NCBI GenBank assembly: GCA_000230935.2
Contig: AGIQ01000003.1
Span: forward strand, 62,001 to 126,000
Direction: 5' to 3'
Length of the DNA: 64,000 bases
Source of the DNA: Mycolicibacterium rhodesiae JS60
GTDB lineage: Bacteria > Actinomycetota > Actinomycetes > Mycobacteriales > Mycobacteriaceae
The translations under genes were made by a program, and so were the position numbers. The notes below the pieces were generated by a model. The model ran no database searches and was not told where the DNA came from. It saw only the letters and a program-made list of their open reading frames with translations. How positions within the stretch are numbered: the stretch's first letter is position 1; each line of letters begins with the position of its first letter. Below, piece after piece: positions 34,360 through 43,354 of this stretch.

Positions 34360-34861
34360 CCAACTTGAACGGCATGTTGATGAACAGCGCGAGGCTGCGC
34401 CCACAGGCGCCCGACTGACCAGTGGTCGAATCCTGGCCGACCAGCATGTTGGAGGACGGGTCGGTCTGATCCCCGCCCGGGCTGGATCCGTGGAACCGAA
34501 ACACCTGCAGCCCAGGGGCACTCGTGCCGTCCTGGCAGGGCATCCAGTCCTCGATGACACGCTTGACGCGCCAGTCCCCGCCGGTCTGATAGATCGGCGC
34601 CGTCCAGCCCGCGTCACTGACGACGGTGCCGATGCACTCGGTGGGATAGCTGCACGTCGAGGAGATCGTCCAGATACTGCGAATGCTGCGCTCATCGTGG
34701 AAGACATCGTTGGTGGTGGCCCACTCGCCGTTGGACGTGGCGACGAACGTTCCGTTGAGCGCCCATTTGTCGTTGGCGACGGCGGTCGCGGGGTTCACCA
34801 CACCGACGACCCCGGCAGCGGTCAGCGCCGCGACGCCGATCAACACCCGTGGTGTACGCAT
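34346..34861 (-). CDS. Secreted protein at the end of the mce operon
   Basis: About 171 residues starting MRTPRVLIGVAALTAAGVVG, a Sec signal peptide with probable cleavage after ATAVA. The mature part has paired Cys residues (SSTCSYPTECIG, WMPCQDG, SGACGRSLALF) and Trp/Thr-rich strands (WALNGTFVATSNGEW). No enzyme family was recognised; similar small exported proteins often end mycobacterial mce operons. ATG at 34861 has a ribosome site (GGGGAGAGGG) directly upstream and gives a clean signal peptide. An ATG at 34888 that overlaps the mceF stop is a possible alternative. It follows mceF by 23 bp. Confidence 0.8.
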   Translation of the reverse strand: MRTPRVLIGVAALTAAGVVGVVNPATAVANDKWALNGTFVATSNGEWATTNDVFHDERSIRSIWTISSTCSYPTECIGTVVSDAGWTAPIYQTGGDWRVKRVIEDWMPCQDGTSAPGLQVFRFHGSSPGGDQTDPSSNMLVGQDSTTGQSGACGRSLALFINMPFKLVKQT

Positions 34862-34884
34862 CAACCCTCTCCCCTCACCTGTGG

Positions 34885-36480
34885 TCATGTCGTCGGCAGC
34901 AGGTCCTTCCAGGACTGCTCGCCGCCGGACTGCACCAGATCGGTCTGGCGGAACACATTGCCGTCCGGCGTGGCGTACTGCCCCGTCGCCGGGTCGTACC
35001 GGGCGATCGCCACCGACGGGCCACCGGGCGAGCCCGGTGTGAAGGCACTCGGCGCGACGCCCGGGCCGCCGGGCTGATCGGTCGGCGCGATGCCCGGAAT
35101 ACCCACCGGCCCGGTGATTCCGCCGGGCGGCGGTATCGGGCTGGCCGGCGCCGGCGGTAGCGGACCGGGCGGCATCGGGGTGCCCGCAAGGGGCCCGTAG
35201 ATATTGTCTCCGAACGTGACCCGGTCGTCCGGCGGGATGCCCTGCGCGACGAGGTTCGGGTCGATCGGGTACGGGCCGGTCGCGTGCTGCCGCATGGCCA
35301 GCGGCTCGTACGGCTTGTTGCTGTCGCAGATCTCCACCGTTGGTGCCCGCTTGCCGGGCTCACCCTGACACGGATAGTTGCGGGCGCCGCGCACGGCGAT
35401 CGGTGAATCCTGCGGGAGCTTGCAGTACAGCCCGTCCGGGGTGTCGATATCTGAGGTGTCTTCCGGTGACCGCCACGAGGACGGCGGCAGGAAGCCGACC
35501 GTACAGGCCGGCGGGTCGTTCATCGTCAGCGTGAAGTCACCCAGCGTCATACCCGTCGGGTTGTTCAGCGGCGAGCCGACCGCCTGGATCGAGCCGATGT
35601 AGGGCGGCAGCAACACCAGTAGCTGTTCGAGGCCCTTGTGGTAAGTCACGCCGATCTGGCCCACTGTGGTGAGGCTGGCCAGCAGCACCGGCAGAGTCGG
35701 TTTCACCTGGTTCAACAGCGCGGACGCCTCATCGGCCGCACCGGGACCGTTCGCCAGGATGCTGCGCCACTGCGGGTCGTTGGTGTCGAGCTGACCGGTG
35801 ATGCCCGCCAGGCTCTGCGCCCACGTGCGGATCGCGTCGGTGGAGGCCACCTGACCGTCGAGCAACGGCTTGCTGTCGTCGACCAGGGTCCGGGTCTGAT
35901 CGGCGGTGGCACTGAAGTCGGCGGCAAGCTTCGAGGCGGAGTCGTTCAGCGTGGTGAGATCGTCACCGGCGCCGTTGAGACCCTTGTAGGCGTTGCTCAG
36001 CAGCTCGGTCAGGCGGTCGGTGGGGATGCTCTTGAGCAGCGCGTTGGTCTGGTCGAGCATCGGGCCGACGGCCTGCGGGAGGACCGCGTTCTTGACCGGG
36101 ATCACCGAACCGTTTTGCAGGTACGGTCCGGAATCGGTGCTCGGCACCAGATCCACGTACTGCTCACCGACAGCGGACACGCTCAGCACCCGTGCCTGCA
36201 GGTCGGCCGGCACCTTCGGATTGCTCTCCAGTGACAGGGTGGCCACCGCGCCCGTGCGGGTCGGCACCACCTCGGTGACCTTGCCGAGCTGGACACCGCG
36301 ATAGGTGACGTTCGAGAACTGGTAGAGCCCACCGGTTCTGGGCAGCTCGAGCTTGACCGTGATCCTGCCGATGCCGAGCAGGGTCGGCGCCTGAATGTAG
36401 ACGACGACCATCACCGCGATGCCGACCACCGACGCGATGGTGAAGATGATGAGCTGATTTCGGACGAAGCGCGTCAGCAT
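34885..36480 (-). CDS. mceF: Mce-family lipid-transport protein MceF
   Basis: A 531-residue protein. One N-terminal membrane anchor (LIIFTIASVVGIAVMVVVYI) is followed by an MlaD/MCE domain at about residues 38-118 (ITVKLELPRTGGLYQFSNVTYRGVQLGKV ... VGEQYVDLVP). A long helical region runs to about 340, and the tail is Pro/Gly-rich with several Cys. Mce proteins assemble into a periplasmic tunnel that carries lipids, or sterols in Mce4, to the YrbE permease. ATG at 36480 overlaps the mceE stop by one base (TGATG). It is the last mce gene of the operon. Confidence 0.93.
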   Translation of the reverse strand: MLTRFVRNQLIIFTIASVVGIAVMVVVYIQAPTLLGIGRITVKLELPRTGGLYQFSNVTYRGVQLGKVTEVVPTRTGAVATLSLESNPKVPADLQARVLSVSAVGEQYVDLVPSTDSGPYLQNGSVIPVKNAVLPQAVGPMLDQTNALLKSIPTDRLTELLSNAYKGLNGAGDDLTTLNDSASKLAADFSATADQTRTLVDDSKPLLDGQVASTDAIRTWAQSLAGITGQLDTNDPQWRSILANGPGAADEASALLNQVKPTLPVLLASLTTVGQIGVTYHKGLEQLLVLLPPYIGSIQAVGSPLNNPTGMTLGDFTLTMNDPPACTVGFLPPSSWRSPEDTSDIDTPDGLYCKLPQDSPIAVRGARNYPCQGEPGKRAPTVEICDSNKPYEPLAMRQHATGPYPIDPNLVAQGIPPDDRVTFGDNIYGPLAGTPMPPGPLPPAPASPIPPPGGITGPVGIPGIAPTDQPGGPGVAPSAFTPGSPGGPSVAIARYDPATGQYATPDGNVFRQTDLVQSGGEQSWKDLLPTT

Positions 36481-37748
36481 CAGTTACCCCCGTCCTCTGG
36501 TGTGGCTTGCGGGGCGGGACCGGGCAATGGACCGGTCGCCGGCCCGGGCGCGGGTTGGGTGGCGTTGGTGAGCGACGCCTGCTGACCGGGCGGCGGCGCC
36601 GGAATCAGCGGCGGGATGTCGGCCACCTGCGTCGGCGGCGGAGCCGGGCTGAACGGCGCGTTGAGGGGATCGTAGGTGTACGTCGCATACCACGGGTCTC
36701 CCGGTGCCGGAACGAGTTTGGCGTTCTCATCACCCCACCTGGTACCGAGCATCAGAGTCTTCTTCAGCCGGGGAACGGTGAAGTCGAAGATGATGTACTG
36801 GTTCAGGTAGTCGCCTCGGATGGCCCGGTCGATCACCTGCTGCGTGTAGGGGAACGTGGGCAAGTAGGCCAGCGCGGTGTCCAGTTTGGGACCGATGTCG
36901 GCCAGCGCCTTCAGCGTGGGTTCGAGGTTCTGCAGGTTCTTGACCAGATCGGCCTTGGTGTCGTCGATCAGGCCGGTCGCCAAATTCGAGAAATCGCGGA
37001 ACTTCTCGAGCGCGGTCGTGATGCGCGGCCGCTCCTTCACCAGGACATCGAGCGCGGGCGGAATACGGTTGAGCGCATCGGTCAGGACTTCCTGCTGACC
37101 GGCGAAGGTACCCGCGAGCCTGTTCAGCGAGTTGACCGCCTCGTTGATGGCGTCGCGCTGCGTTGCCAGCAACCCGACGAAATCATTGAGCTGCGTGAGC
37201 AGGTCGCGGACCTGATCGGTCCTGCCGTTCAGCGCCGCGCTGAACTCGTGGATGATGTCGCCGATCTGCCCCAGTCCACCGCCGTTGACGACCACCGAAA
37301 GCGCCGACAGTGTCTGCTCGGTCGACGGGTAGGTCGAGGAGCGGTTGAGGCCAAGGGTGGCACCGGGTTTCAGCTCACCGCTGGGCGCCTGGCCCAGTGG
37401 CGGGTTCAGCGCCAGGTGCATGGAACCCAGGAGGCTGGTCTGCCCCACCGAGGCCACCGCGTTGGCGGGAATCACCACACCGGGTTCCACCGAGATCTCG
37501 ACATCGGCATGCCAGTCGGTAACCGTCATCTCGCCCACACTGCCGACGACGACGTCGCCGACCATCACCGGTGAATTCGATTCCAGCTGACCCACATTGG
37601 CGATTTCGATGTGATAGGTGCTGGAACCCTTGCCGTGCCCGACCGTCCCCGGCAAAGGCAGGGAATTCAGGCCGCCGAAACTACAGCCGGTCACCGTCAC
37701 CGCGACGCACGCCGCGGTCACCAGCAGACGCTGCACCGAACTGGTCAT
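36480..37748 (-). CDS. mceE: Mce-family lipoprotein MceE
   Basis: A 422-residue protein with a lipoprotein signal: MTSSVQRLLVTAACVAVTVTGCSFG, with Cys as the likely lipidated residue (VTGC). This is the feature that marks the E subunit (LprK/LprN type). The MCE domain covers about residues 45-125 (YHIEIANVGQLESNSPVMVGDVVVGSV), then come a helical region and a Pro-rich C-terminus. ATG at 37748 overlaps the mceD stop (ATGA). The frame stays open far upstream inside mceD, but that part is a shadow. It probably anchors the Mce tunnel in the membrane. Confidence 0.93.
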   Translation of the reverse strand: MTSSVQRLLVTAACVAVTVTGCSFGGLNSLPLPGTVGHGKGSSTYHIEIANVGQLESNSPVMVGDVVVGSVGEMTVTDWHADVEISVEPGVVIPANAVASVGQTSLLGSMHLALNPPLGQAPSGELKPGATLGLNRSSTYPSTEQTLSALSVVVNGGGLGQIGDIIHEFSAALNGRTDQVRDLLTQLNDFVGLLATQRDAINEAVNSLNRLAGTFAGQQEVLTDALNRIPPALDVLVKERPRITTALEKFRDFSNLATGLIDDTKADLVKNLQNLEPTLKALADIGPKLDTALAYLPTFPYTQQVIDRAIRGDYLNQYIIFDFTVPRLKKTLMLGTRWGDENAKLVPAPGDPWYATYTYDPLNAPFSPAPPPTQVADIPPLIPAPPPGQQASLTNATQPAPGPATGPLPGPAPQATPEDGGN

Positions 37749-39184
37749 GATGGCGGATTCCCTTCGGCCGGAAGCAGCATGCCCTCCAGGTTGCTCGGCG
37801 GCTGGGCCGCAGGCCCGGACGGCACACCCGGTGGAATCGGCGCGCCGGGGAACAGCGCGGGCGACGGATCGGCGGGCAATCCGTTGGGTGCGTAGGCGCC
37901 GTGATAGGTGTTCGGCGGCCCGCCCCAGCCTGCCGGTCCCGGCACGTCGCCGTTGTAACCGGTGTAAGCCGACACCGTCGGCGGGATCTCGTAGCCCGGC
38001 GGGGTTGCGCCGGAGCCACCGGGAGCCAGCCCCGGCTCGGTGTAGATCAGCTTGTCCGGGCTGGTGGACTTGCCCAGGTAGGCGTTGAACGGGAACGGCA
38101 GGTAGTTGAAGTTGAGCAGCCGCAGAGCCGGCCCGAGGTATTGGGCGCACAACTTGCCGGTCTCGTCGGCGGTGGCGTTCTGCACGGCGCCGATCGCCGA
38201 GCAGATCACCTGGACGGGGTTGGAGAAGTTTGCCAACGCGAATGCGCCCAAGGCACTTTGGGAGTCGGGGTTGTAGATGTTGTAGGCGTTGCCGATCGCG
38301 TTCGGCGCGACGTGCAGCAGGTTCTCGACGACGAGCTTGTTGTCGGCGAGGTTCTTGGTCACGCTGCTCAACCGCTGCAGTTGCTCGGCGGTCTGGTTGC
38401 GCGTGCCCGCAATGAACCGCTGGACGTCCACGACCGCGCTGGACAGGTTGGTCAGCGCACCGTCGATATCCGACCGGCTGCCGTCGACCACGCTGGTCAG
38501 CGAGGCCAGTCGGTCCTGGAACTGGACGATCTGGGTGTTGCTGTCGCGCAACGCCGTCACGAACGTCTGCAGGTTCTTGATGGTGTCGACGATATTGCCG
38601 CTGCCGTCGGCCAGAGTCTTGCTGATGGCCGACAGCTGCGCGATGGTGTCGCGCAGCTTCTCCCCGTTGCCGTCCAGTGCGGTGGCAGCGGTGTCGATGA
38701 AGCGCCCGACGGAAGTGGCCTGCCCCTCGGTGGCCGGCCCGAGATCGGTTGCCAGGCGTGTCAATTGGGTCTTGATCTCGTCCCATTCGACCGGAATCGC
38801 GGTGCGGTCGAGACCGATCACCGCGCCGTCGGCCATGGTCGGCCCGTTGTCCTCGTACGGCGGGGTCAGCTGAACGTAGCGGGCCCCCACCAGGTTCTGC
38901 GCGACGATGATGGCCTCGGCATTGGCCGGGATGGGGATCTTCCGGTCGACGGCCAACACCAGCTTGGCCTTGGTCCCCTGGGCCTCGATCGACTCGATCG
39001 TGCCGACCTTCACCCCGGCCACCCGCACCTCGTCACCGGGGTAGATCGCGGTGGCGCTGGTGAAGTAGGCGGTGATGGTGTTCGGCTTGAAGAACGCGTA
39101 ACGGACGAACCACCCGACGACGCCGACGAGCACCACCGCCACCAAAGCGATGACGGCGATCCTCAGCCCTCTACGAGACGTCAC
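37745..39184 (-). CDS. mceD: Mce-family lipid-transport protein MceD
   Basis: A protein of about 479 residues with an N-terminal membrane anchor (IAVIALVAVVLVGVVGWFV). The MCE domain is at about residues 35-110 (ITAYFTSATAIYPGDEVRVAGVKVGTI ... LVGARYVQL). A long coiled-coil-like helical stretch follows, and the last 110 residues are Pro/Gly-rich. Start choice: GTG at 39184 overlaps the mceC stop as GTGA, matching the operon's pattern. ATG at 39196, four codons earlier, is equally possible. Part of the hexameric Mce assembly; the transported lipid is not visible in the sequence. Confidence 0.9.
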   Translation of the reverse strand: MTSRRGLRIAVIALVAVVLVGVVGWFVRYAFFKPNTITAYFTSATAIYPGDEVRVAGVKVGTIESIEAQGTKAKLVLAVDRKIPIPANAEAIIVAQNLVGARYVQLTPPYEDNGPTMADGAVIGLDRTAIPVEWDEIKTQLTRLATDLGPATEGQATSVGRFIDTAATALDGNGEKLRDTIAQLSAISKTLADGSGNIVDTIKNLQTFVTALRDSNTQIVQFQDRLASLTSVVDGSRSDIDGALTNLSSAVVDVQRFIAGTRNQTAEQLQRLSSVTKNLADNKLVVENLLHVAPNAIGNAYNIYNPDSQSALGAFALANFSNPVQVICSAIGAVQNATADETGKLCAQYLGPALRLLNFNYLPFPFNAYLGKSTSPDKLIYTEPGLAPGGSGATPPGYEIPPTVSAYTGYNGDVPGPAGWGGPPNTYHGAYAPNGLPADPSPALFPGAPIPPGVPSGPAAQPPSNLEGMLLPAEGNPPS

Positions 39185-40278
39185 GGCTGCCCCCATCGCT
39201 CATAAGGCTGCGGTATTCCGTTGTACGGGAACGGGAATTCCGCACGCGGTCCGGCATTGTCGGCCGGCTGTCCCGCATCGATACCGCGGCGGAAGCCCAG
39301 CGCGTAGTCGAGGTAGGGCTGCAGCGTCTGCGCGGGCAACAGGTTGCCGACGAAGGCGTTGTAGTAGAAGCCGTTGTTGACCGCTTCGGCCTGAGTCAGC
39401 TGGAACTTGGCCAGGCCCTTCATGGCCGCGGTGATGTTGGCGTTGTTCTTCTCCAGCATCGCGGTCACCGCGTTGATCTTCTCCAAGGCCGGCGCCAATT
39501 CCTTTTCGTTGTCGGCCACGATGCCGCTCAGCTGCCGCGACAGCGCCGACGTGCTGGCGAGCAAGTTCACGATCGCGTACCGGCGCTGCTGCAGAACACC
39601 GATCAGGTCATTGGCGTTGAGCAGCAACGTGTTCACCTGCGCACTGCGCTGCGACAGGATCCCGGTGACATTCGCCGCGCTCTTGAGCAGGTTGGCCAGC
39701 GAGTCGTTGCGCTCGTTGATCATCCGCGACAAGTTGCTGATGCCGTCGAAGGTCGGGCCCAACTGCGGGGTGATGCGATCCAGTGTGTCGCTCAAGGTGT
39801 CCAGCGACTGGTTGATCGCCGCGGTATCGGTGTCCGCGGTATTGGCGGCCAAATCCGACAGCGACTGGGTCAGCGAGTACGGCGATCCGGTGCGGGACAC
39901 CGGAATCACGTCGGCCGCCCGCAGGGTGCCCTTGCCGTTGGATTCCAGCGTCAGAATCCGTTGCCCCAGAAGTGTTCCGGTGCGGATGTGCGCGGACGTG
40001 TCCGAGCCGAGCCGGACCGAGCCCTTGACCATGAAGGTCACCAGCGCCTTTCCGCGCTGCAGGGACACGTCCGAGACGGTGCCGACCTTGACGCCGGACA
40101 CCTTGACGTCGTTACCCGCCTGCAGTCCACCGGCCTCGGTGAACAACGCCTGATGTCGGATCGAGGTGGCAAGCGACACCAGCCGCTCGGGCTGTAGCCC
40201 GATGGTGATGACGAGCACGATCAGTGCCAGGCCGATGAAACCCGACCTGATCAGCGAGGACCCACGATATTTGAGCAT
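39181..40278 (-). CDS. mceC: Mce-family lipid-transport protein MceC
   Basis: A 365-residue protein from MLKYRGSSLIRSGFIGLALIVLVITIGL, a single membrane anchor. The MCE domain is at about 40-120 (ALFTEAGGLQAGNDVKVSGVKVGTV ... LLGQRILTLES). A heptad-like helical region follows, rich in Leu, Asn and Ser (LDTLSDTLDRITPQLG, LANLLKSAANVTGILSQRSAQVN). ATG at 40278 shares one base with the mceB stop (TAATG). The tail is short (GIPQPYERWGQP), unlike the long Pro-rich tails of D-F. Confidence 0.92.
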   Translation of the reverse strand: MLKYRGSSLIRSGFIGLALIVLVITIGLQPERLVSLATSIRHQALFTEAGGLQAGNDVKVSGVKVGTVSDVSLQRGKALVTFMVKGSVRLGSDTSAHIRTGTLLGQRILTLESNGKGTLRAADVIPVSRTGSPYSLTQSLSDLAANTADTDTAAINQSLDTLSDTLDRITPQLGPTFDGISNLSRMINERNDSLANLLKSAANVTGILSQRSAQVNTLLLNANDLIGVLQQRRYAIVNLLASTSALSRQLSGIVADNEKELAPALEKINAVTAMLEKNNANITAAMKGLAKFQLTQAEAVNNGFYYNAFVGNLLPAQTLQPYLDYALGFRRGIDAGQPADNAGPRAEFPFPYNGIPQPYERWGQP

Positions 40279-41303
40279 TAGGGCTCCGCGCACCTTCCAG
40301 TGTGTTGGACGAGCCAGGGGAAGTAGGCGGTGCGGCCCTGCAGATCACTGACACGCAGCGACAGGCCACACAGGTACTGGTTGATCCAGCTGCCGTAGGA
40401 CCCGAGCCGCACCACCTTGCGGTAGTTGGCCGGTGCCTTCTGGATCGAGATGTCCAGCAGCTCCTTGTCCTGGTCCAACAGCGGAGCCAGCCGGCTGAGC
40501 TGGTCGACGGTGCCGTTCAGGGGTGCGCGCGCCTGGGTGAGCAGGTCGGTGAGCGACGCGGTGCCGTTGTCCAGGGCGGTGATCGACTGCCCGATCGGAT
40601 CCTTGTCTGCAGCCAGCCCGGTGACGAGCTTCTCCAGCTTGTCGACCGCACCGGAGAACTTGTCGCCGTCCTTGCTGATGGTGGCGATCACAGTGTTGAG
40701 GTTGTCGATCAGCTGTTGCACCGTCTGGCCGTTGTCGGCCAGCGTGGTGGTGAACGACGTCGTCTTGGAGAACAGCGACTCGATGTTGCCTTCCTGACCC
40801 TGCAGGATCTGGATCAGCGAGTTGGTCAGCGCGTTGACATCGTTCGGATTAAGCCCCTGGACAACGGGTTTCAGACCACCGAGGAGCAGGTCGAGATCCA
40901 GGGCAGGCTCGGTGCGGTCCAGCGGAATCTGGCTGCCCGGCGGCTGGATCTTCGCCGATCCCGGACTGTCGACCAGTTCCAGGTACCGGTCGCCGACCAG
41001 GTTCAGGTAGCGCACCGTCGCCTTGGTTCCCGAGGTCAGCACGATCTTGCGGTCGGCATCGAAGTCGACGATCACCTTGTTGTCGGGTTGCAGCGCAACA
41101 TCGGTGACGGTGCCGACGCGGACACCGGCCACCCGCACCGAATCCCCGGACTTCAGGCTGGAGGCGTCGGCGAAGACGGCCGAGTAGGCGTTGTCCGAAC
41201 CCGATCGGTACTGGCCGAAGATCGCGAACAGTGACGCGGTCAGCAGGAGCATCACCACGCCGAAGATGCCGACCTTGAGAAGCGTCTTCCACAGCGCGGT
41301 CAT
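40278..41303 (-). CDS. mceB: Mce-family lipid-transport protein MceB
   Basis: A 341-residue protein beginning MTALWKTLLKVGIFGVVMLL, a membrane anchor. The MCE domain is at about 40-120 (YSAVFADASSLKSGDSVRVAGVRVGTV ... LVGDRYLEL). A helical domain and a Cys-containing end (YLCGLSLRVSD, HTGRCAEP) follow. ATG at 41303 overlaps the mceA stop by 4 bp; the 61-codon upstream extension in the same frame is rejected as part of mceA. Confidence 0.92.
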   Translation of the reverse strand: MTALWKTLLKVGIFGVVMLLLTASLFAIFGQYRSGSDNAYSAVFADASSLKSGDSVRVAGVRVGTVTDVALQPDNKVIVDFDADRKIVLTSGTKATVRYLNLVGDRYLELVDSPGSAKIQPPGSQIPLDRTEPALDLDLLLGGLKPVVQGLNPNDVNALTNSLIQILQGQEGNIESLFSKTTSFTTTLADNGQTVQQLIDNLNTVIATISKDGDKFSGAVDKLEKLVTGLAADKDPIGQSITALDNGTASLTDLLTQARAPLNGTVDQLSRLAPLLDQDKELLDISIQKAPANYRKVVRLGSYGSWINQYLCGLSLRVSDLQGRTAYFPWLVQHTGRCAEP

Positions 41304-42487
41304 CCCGGTTGTCCGATCTGTGCGGTGTTGCGCGGCGGTCCGTCCAGCGGGCCGAACAGCGCCTGCTTGAGACCGTCGGAGTTCAGCAGGATGCCCTGGT
41401 TGCCGTACTGCGCGGGGTTGGCGCCGATATCGGCGACCACGAACGGCGGACTGGTCTCGAACGGCACCTTCGGCATGTCGGTGCACTGCGGGCCACCGGT
41501 CGCGGCCACCTTCGGCAAGTTGGACGGATACCGGTAGCGCTCACGGCCGAGGAAGAACGACTGCAGCAGGACCGCACCGGGCAACGGCAGGCCGGGCCCG
41601 GTGGCCAACGGAACCAGGCCGCCGATACCGCAATTCAGTGCCGCGTTGTACTGGTTCAACAGATCGGTGGTCGGCACCAGCAGATGCACGACGTTGGCCA
41701 GCGGATCCTTGTTCTCGCTCAGCACTTCCGTGCCGACGTCGGCCAGGCCGATGGCGCTGACCAGCAGGGTGTCCAGATTCTGATCCTGGTCGACGATCGT
41801 GTCGCTGATCTTGGCCGCGCTCTTGACGGTGGACACCAGGTCGTTGGAGACGTCACCGTAGGCGTCGAACACCTTTGGGGCGACTTCCAATTCATGGTTC
41901 AGGGTGTCAAGGCTGGGGTTGAGCTTGGCCAGAGCGGTGTCGAGGTCCACCAGGGTCTGACCGAACTTGTCGCCTCGACCGTCCAGCGATTTGGCGATCG
42001 CCCCGAGCGTCTGGTTCAGCTGGGTGGGTTCGATCTGCGAAAGGACCGAAACCAGCTGCTGGAATACGGTGTTGATCTCGACCGTGACGTGCTTGCCGTC
42101 GATGACCTGGCCGGCCTGGATGGACTTCGCCGACGCGTCCGGCGGCGGATTCAGCTCGACGAACTTCGAGCCGAACACCGTCGACGACGTGATGTCGGCG
42201 CTCACGTTGGCCGGGATGTCGTTGACCCGTGCGGGGTTCAGCGCCAGATGCAGTGCGGCTCTCCCGTCGGGCAGCAGGTCGATCGAGGAAACCTTGCCGA
42301 CCGGGGCGCCGTTGAGCTTGACCTTCGCGTCGGGATACATGACCAGGCCGGCGCGCTGTGAGATCACCGTCACCGGAACGGTTTTGGTGAAGCTGTCTTG
42401 GAACAGACCAACGGCCAACGCGACAATCGCCACAAGGACCACCACGGTCGCCAATCCGGCGAGCGGGCGCGCGATACCTGATTTCAT
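41300..42487 (-). CDS. mceA: Mce-family lipid-transport protein MceA
   Basis: A 395-residue protein: N-terminal anchor (LAGLATVVVLVAIVALAVGLF), MCE domain at about 38-118 (VTVISQRAGLVMYPDAKVKLNGAPVGKV ... VFGSKFVEL), then the long helical domain typical of MceA with EINTVFQQLVSVLSQIEPTQLNQTL. The RAGLVM motif at the start of the MCE domain is characteristic of the A subunit. ATG at 42487 has a GAGGAG ribosome site, 12 bp after yrbEB. The subunit forms part of the transport tunnel. The operon number (mce1, mce4 and so on) cannot be fixed from this protein by eye. Confidence 0.93.
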   Translation of the reverse strand: MKSGIARPLAGLATVVVLVAIVALAVGLFQDSFTKTVPVTVISQRAGLVMYPDAKVKLNGAPVGKVSSIDLLPDGRAALHLALNPARVNDIPANVSADITSSTVFGSKFVELNPPPDASAKSIQAGQVIDGKHVTVEINTVFQQLVSVLSQIEPTQLNQTLGAIAKSLDGRGDKFGQTLVDLDTALAKLNPSLDTLNHELEVAPKVFDAYGDVSNDLVSTVKSAAKISDTIVDQDQNLDTLLVSAIGLADVGTEVLSENKDPLANVVHLLVPTTDLLNQYNAALNCGIGGLVPLATGPGLPLPGAVLLQSFFLGRERYRYPSNLPKVAATGGPQCTDMPKVPFETSPPFVVADIGANPAQYGNQGILLNSDGLKQALFGPLDGPPRNTAQIGQPG

Positions 42488-42499
42488 CTCGCTCCTCGG

Positions 42500-43348
42500 C
42501 TATCCGGACAGGTTGAAGTTGCCGTTGGATCCGTAGATGGCCAGTGAGACCAGCAGGGTGACGGAGACGACCACGATCAGGGAGGTCCGTACCGCGTTAC
42601 CGACCGCGACGCCGACGCCGGAGGGTCCGCCGGTGGCGAAGTAGCCGAAGTAGGTGTGGATCAACAAGATCGTGATCGCCATCAACACCGCCTGCAGGAA
42701 GCTCCACAGCAGATCGATCGGGTTCAAAAACGTGTTGAAGTAGTGGTCATACAAACCGCCGGACTGACCGAACAACACCACCGTGGTGAACTGGCTGGCC
42801 ACGAAACTCAAGATGACCGCGATCGAGTACAGCGGGGTGATCGCCACCATCCCGGCCACAATCCGCGTGGACACCAGGTATTCCACCGGGGGGATGCCCA
42901 TCGATTCCAGGGCATCGATCTCCTCATTGATCCGCATCGCACCGAGTTGGGCCGTGACCCCGGCACCAAACGTGGCCGCCAACCCGATCCCGGCCACCAC
43001 CGGCGCACTGATCCGCACATTGATAAACGCGGCCAAAAACCCCGTCAACGCCTCGATACCGATATTGCCCAACGAGCTATACCCCTGCACCGCCAGGGTC
43101 CCACCAGCAGCCAACGTCAAGAACCCGACGATCACCACAGTGCCGCCGATCATCGCCAACGTGCCCGCACCCATGCTGATCTCCGCGATCAACCGGATGA
43201 TCTCCTTGCGGAAATGCAGCGCCGCATGCGGCGTGCCGGCAATCGCCCGCCCATAAAAAATCGTGTGATCACCAATGCGGCCGAACGTCCCCAACGGACG
43301 GCGCACCTGCCGCGCGATCCGCGGATACAAAGCCTGCAACGACGCCAT
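42500..43348 (-). CDS. yrbEB: YrbE/MlaE-type permease, second subunit
   Basis: A 282-residue integral membrane protein of the MlaE permease family. Several hydrophobic segments are visible (MGAGTLAMIGGTVVIVGFLTLAAGGT, VVAGIGLAATFGAGVTAQLGAM, ISPLYSI-like stretches and the C-terminal SLIVVVSVTLLVSLAIYG). The EEIDALESMGIPPVEYLVSTR loop is the conserved EExDAxxxMGxxP signature that contacts the ATPase. No MlaF-type ATPase is encoded here; in mycobacteria the ATPase is usually elsewhere. The gene follows yrbEA by 6 bp and precedes mceA by 12 bp. Confidence 0.94.
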   Translation of the reverse strand: MASLQALYPRIARQVRRPLGTFGRIGDHTIFYGRAIAGTPHAALHFRKEIIRLIAEISMGAGTLAMIGGTVVIVGFLTLAAGGTLAVQGYSSLGNIGIEALTGFLAAFINVRISAPVVAGIGLAATFGAGVTAQLGAMRINEEIDALESMGIPPVEYLVSTRIVAGMVAITPLYSIAVILSFVASQFTTVVLFGQSGGLYDHYFNTFLNPIDLLWSFLQAVLMAITILLIHTYFGYFATGGPSGVGVAVGNAVRTSLIVVVSVTLLVSLAIYGSNGNFNLSG

Positions 43349-43354
43349 CGCGAT

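Noticed and set aside
36480..38786. A 768-codon version of MceE extending far upstream
   Set aside because: The extra part lies inside mceD in another frame; the lipoprotein signal at 37748 marks the true start.
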